Source of the DNA: Kineosporia succinea
GTDB taxonomy: Bacteria > Actinomycetota > Actinomycetes > Actinomycetales > Kineosporiaceae
Assembly (NCBI RefSeq): GCF_030811555.1
Contig: NZ_JAUSQZ010000001.1
Location: 806,001-870,000, forward strand
Reading direction: 5' to 3'
DNA length: 64,000 bases
The notes below the pieces were generated by a model. It searched no databases. It worked only from the letters and a program-made list of their open reading frames with translations, and had not been told where the DNA came from. Position 1 is the first letter of the stretch. Every line of letters begins with the position of its first letter. Positions 61,526-64,000 of this stretch are shown here, piece by piece. Position numbers and translations under genes: made by a program.

Positions 61526-62749
61526 TCACTGTCCGGGAGGCTCCGGCGGGGGCCTCCACAGACCCTTGTTCTGTTCGTAGAGGAAGCGCGATCCGGCCCA
61601 GGAGATCTCGTCGGATGTTCCTTCTCCGTCGGAACTCACGGTTTCGCGGATCTCTTTTGCCGGGATCGGGGAATCCTCTTCGGGCGCAGGTGTCTTACGG
61701 GCGGAACGACGGGGATCGTCGCGCAGATCCACCACGTCTACCGATGCCTGGCCATGAGCAGTGCGGCCGTGGTGTTCAGAGCTTCGCCTCGCTCCAGAGG
61801 CCAGCCCTGCCGCGAGAAGTACGGCCTCGACGGCGAATCCACCGGCAACACCCAGCAGAACGCCCGCTGCGAAGAGCCTGTCTTCGTTCTTCACGGCACG
61901 GCTCGTGTCAGCCAGACGAGAGTGTATCTCCGGAATCGATGTCCCCTCCGCCCCCAGGCCGATGGGACTCTCACCGTACTCCGGGGCGAGTGCCGTGGCC
62001 CTCAACAGATCACTGGAACTGAACAACACCTGCAGGTCCGGATTTGTCTCGGTCAGGAAACTGGCCCGAAAATACGTGGCCTTCGGCTTTTTCCAGGTGA
62101 ACGTCATACACCGAGGACCCTGTTCAGGTGAACAGGCCGCTGCGAACTGCCCGAGACCGGGTGTGTGCAAAGCCACGAAGGCACCCGAGTTCACGGAGAT
62201 CGAGTGGCGCGCTCTTCCGGAGATCGTGTACGCGAGGTTGTCAGCGCCCGACCCCTTCGAGTTTCCAGTAGCGGAAAGCATCAACCAGGTACCGGGGGTG
62301 CTGACCCCGAACATGTCTGGGCTTCGCTCGTTCCAGAGACTTCCGGAGCGGCGGCTGATCTCCTCGTGCATGGGCGGGACGACTTCGCTGTGCACGGGAA
62401 CGCTCAAGTCACCTTCGAGGAATACGAGAAGCGCTTTCCTCTTGTCATCCGCGGGCAGGCCCTCAGGCCAGGCGACGTCAATCTCGATCTGGAAGTAGGA
62501 CAGGTCCTTGGTGTCGGACACGCCTTGCATCCAGAGGGCGGCCGGGAGTGGGGCGGACGAGAACCGGACGCGAACCTGAACATCCACATCCTGGCTTTTC
62601 GTGAAGACCTCGACACGACCACGGAACGCCGACGCCGGCGCCCGGGGATGAGCTGATCGGTAGAGATAGACCGCAGGAGCTGAGACGGCGAGGAACGCGG
62701 CCAGTAGTAGGGCCAACCGCAGGGCCGGCCCGCTTCGGTGCCTGCCCAT
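61526..62749 (-). CDS. Bitopic membrane protein of unknown function in the polysaccharide cluster
   Basis: 407 aa. Helix at 10-30 (ALRLALLLAAFLAVSAPAVYL), an extracytoplasmic beta-rich domain to about 290 with two Cys (AAACSPEQGPRCMTFTW), a second helix near 300 (LFAAGVLLGVAGGFAVEAVL) and a cytosolic, charged tail (DLRDDPRRSARKTPAPEEDS). It lies 36 nt downstream of the flippase stop on the same strand and is probably cotranscribed. Could help chain assembly or export. Not recognised. Confidence 0.7.
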   Translation of the reverse strand: MGRHRSGPALRLALLLAAFLAVSAPAVYLYRSAHPRAPASAFRGRVEVFTKSQDVDVQVRVRFSSAPLPAALWMQGVSDTKDLSYFQIEIDVAWPEGLPADDKRKALLVFLEGDLSVPVHSEVVPPMHEEISRRSGSLWNERSPDMFGVSTPGTWLMLSATGNSKGSGADNLAYTISGRARHSISVNSGAFVALHTPGLGQFAAACSPEQGPRCMTFTWKKPKATYFRASFLTETNPDLQVLFSSSDLLRATALAPEYGESPIGLGAEGTSIPEIHSRLADTSRAVKNEDRLFAAGVLLGVAGGFAVEAVLLAAGLASGARRSSEHHGRTAHGQASVDVVDLRDDPRRSARKTPAPEEDSPIPAKEIRETVSSDGEGTSDEISWAGSRFLYEQNKGLWRPPPEPPGQ

Positions 62750-62785
62750 GCTGGCCCGCTCCAGTCCGGGATCTGCGTCTGCCGT

Positions 62786-64000
62786 TTAACCGTTGACGAT
62801 CTGGCTGGCCTCAGACGAGGTCAGATCAACCTGGACGTTTTCCTCTTCCCGCTCCCAGATCGCCCGTGTGCGCCACAGGCAGAAACAGAGCAACAGCACG
62901 GTCACGAACTGCCCCAGCGCTGCCCCGCCGGCCGCCCCCGCCGCGCCGAACTCCTTGGCGCCGTAGGCCTGAGCCCCCAGCTGCACGATCAGCCCGCCCG
63001 AGACACAGAGCGTCGAGTACTTCTCCAGGCGCCACGCCACGAGCGCACCGCTCAGCGGCTGGCAGGCCATCGCGAAAGCAATGGCCAGGCAGAGCAACTG
63101 CAGGGAGTGCACGCTGCCCGCATACGCGCTGCCGAGGAACGTGTTCACCAGCCACGGCGCGAGCAGGGCCACTGTCCCGACGACAGGCAGCGACAGCGAC
63201 ACCGTCAGCAGCGCGCTGACCAGCCCTGAGAAGCGCTTGCTGGCCGCGTCCGCGCTCATTCGCGGGAACACCGCCTGGGTGACCGCCTGTGCTGCCAGAC
63301 CGATCGGGCCCATCCAGCGATTCACAGCCGCGTACTGACCCGCCACCGCAGCGCCCGCGACGTTGTTGACCACGGTGATGTCCAGCGTGCCCAGCGAATT
63401 CACGGTCGCGCTGGCACCCACACCTGAGCGGTCTCGATACGGATGCACCCAGTGATAGCGGACCACCGGCTCGTGAGGCGCGGTCAGGCGCTTCTGCAGC
63501 ACCCGGTAGAGGCAGGCTTCGATCCCGGAGTTGAGAGCCAGCAGCAGCACCAGGAGGTCACCGCTCACCCCTCCTCGCCAGGCCAGGAGGAAGATCAGCA
63601 GCACGCCAGGCACCCGGGAGGTCACGGTAGCTCCGACCACCGCGCCGAACCGGAGTTCAGACCGCAGTGCTACCCCCATGATGAGCGCCAGCGAGTTGCA
63701 GACGAAGAGGACAGCCGCTGCCGCGATCGTGCTCACCGTGAGGGTTCCCCCCGCGAGCGCGGCGATGACACCGACGACCGGGGAGACCGCCAGCACGACG
63801 ACCGCCTTGCTGCGCTGCCACTCGACCAGCTGCAGCGGGGTCATCCGGCCGGCCGAGCGCTCGCGCAGGGCGTAGGTCATGCCGCCGAAGTCGCAGATGG
63901 CCACGGCGAGGATCGCGATGCTGGCCACGGAGGCGGCCGCGCCGTACTTGTCCGGCAGCATGACGCGCGCCGCGAGCAGGTACAGCAGTCCGGTGAGGAT
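62786..64000 (-). CDS. Polysaccharide flippase, MOP/Wzx type (5' end beyond window)
   Basis: At least 404 residues and still open at the window edge, so the start is outside. Many membrane segments: LLYLLAARVMLPDKYGAAAS, ICDFGGMTYALRERSAG, VTSRVPGVLLIFLLAW, NNVAGAAVAGQYAAVNRWMG, AQAVTQAVFPRMSADAASKR. This is the Wzx/oligosaccharide-flippase pattern that moves lipid-linked repeat units across the membrane, matching the neighbouring glycosyltransferases. Ends in a short charged tail (REEENVQVDLTSSEASQ). Confidence 0.88.
   Translation of the reverse strand: MLTGLLYLLAARVMLPDKYGAAASVASIAILAVAICDFGGMTYALRERSAGRMTPLQLVEWQRSKAVVVLAVSPVVGVIAALAGGTLTVSTIAAAAVLFVCNSLALIMGVALRSELRFGAVVGATVTSRVPGVLLIFLLAWRGGVSGDLLVLLLALNSGIEACLYRVLQKRLTAPHEPVVRYHWVHPYRDRSGVGASATVNSLGTLDITVVNNVAGAAVAGQYAAVNRWMGPIGLAAQAVTQAVFPRMSADAASKRFSGLVSALLTVSLSLPVVGTVALLAPWLVNTFLGSAYAGSVHSLQLLCLAIAFAMACQPLSGALVAWRLEKYSTLCVSGGLIVQLGAQAYGAKEFGAAGAAGGAALGQFVTVLLLCFCLWRTRAIWEREEENVQVDLTSSEASQIVNG

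Overview
This window is high-GC actinobacterial DNA. Evidence: third-position GC bias in every gene, many GTG/TTG starts, frequent 4-nt ATGA/GTGA overlaps, an IdeR/DtxR-type iron box, an actinobacterial S-adenosyl-methyltransferase (DUF574 type) and a nickel superoxide dismutase. The secreted pectate lyase, beta-helix glucanase-like enzyme and soluble chemoreceptor would fit a soil Kineosporia-like actinomycete, but genus is inference. I saw no rRNA, tRNA, CRISPR array, insertion sequence or prophage.

Layout. 1-3.8 kb: 5' part of a glycogen debranching enzyme gene, divergent from an iron-boxed dps, then a PfkB sugar kinase and two low-complexity hypotheticals. 4-9.8 kb: cation/Ca2+ antiporter preceded by six 22-bp repeats, secreted PL3 pectate lyase, a NYN/PIN-like protein, a YihY/BrkB membrane protein and an esterase. 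9.9-16.2 kb: histidine kinase and NarL-type regulator, Clp-N protein, TerC, thioredoxin-TPR protein, an Atu4866-domain protein. 16.5-18.4 kb: secreted beta-helix enzyme and terminator. 18.5-21.6 kb: redox block (ferredoxin-NADP reductase, sodN, flavin reductase), the last two with near-identical SoxR-like promoters. 21.7-24.6 kb: multi-PAS soluble chemoreceptor. 24.7-31 kb: hydrolases, an AraC regulator, an AlkD-like protein overlapping a second histidine kinase, aldo/keto reductase. 31-40.4 kb: acyltransferase with a leader reading frame, methyltransferase, three tandem paralogous membrane proteins, a sialidase, and a Tat-linked DUF5648-like pair.

40.5-56.1 kb holds two very large surface/secreted proteins: a 2832-residue protein with four FlgD-like Ig modules, PKD domains and a lipase-like domain, and a 1406-residue M4 metalloprotease overlapping a lipoprotein gene. 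Between them lie a decayed MFS transporter, an SRPBCC protein and a divergent TetR gene sharing three palindromic operators. 56.8-64 kb is an exopolysaccharide-type cluster: three GT4 and one GT2 glycosyltransferase genes, facing a membrane protein and a flippase that runs off the end.

Best candidates for undescribed biology: (i) two histidine kinases sharing a predicted extracytoplasmic C-terminal domain with two conserved cysteines; (ii) the three overlapping paralogous membrane protein genes; (iii) the giant FlgD-Ig/PKD/lipase protein; (iv) paired SoxR-like promoters on sodN and a flavin reductase gene.
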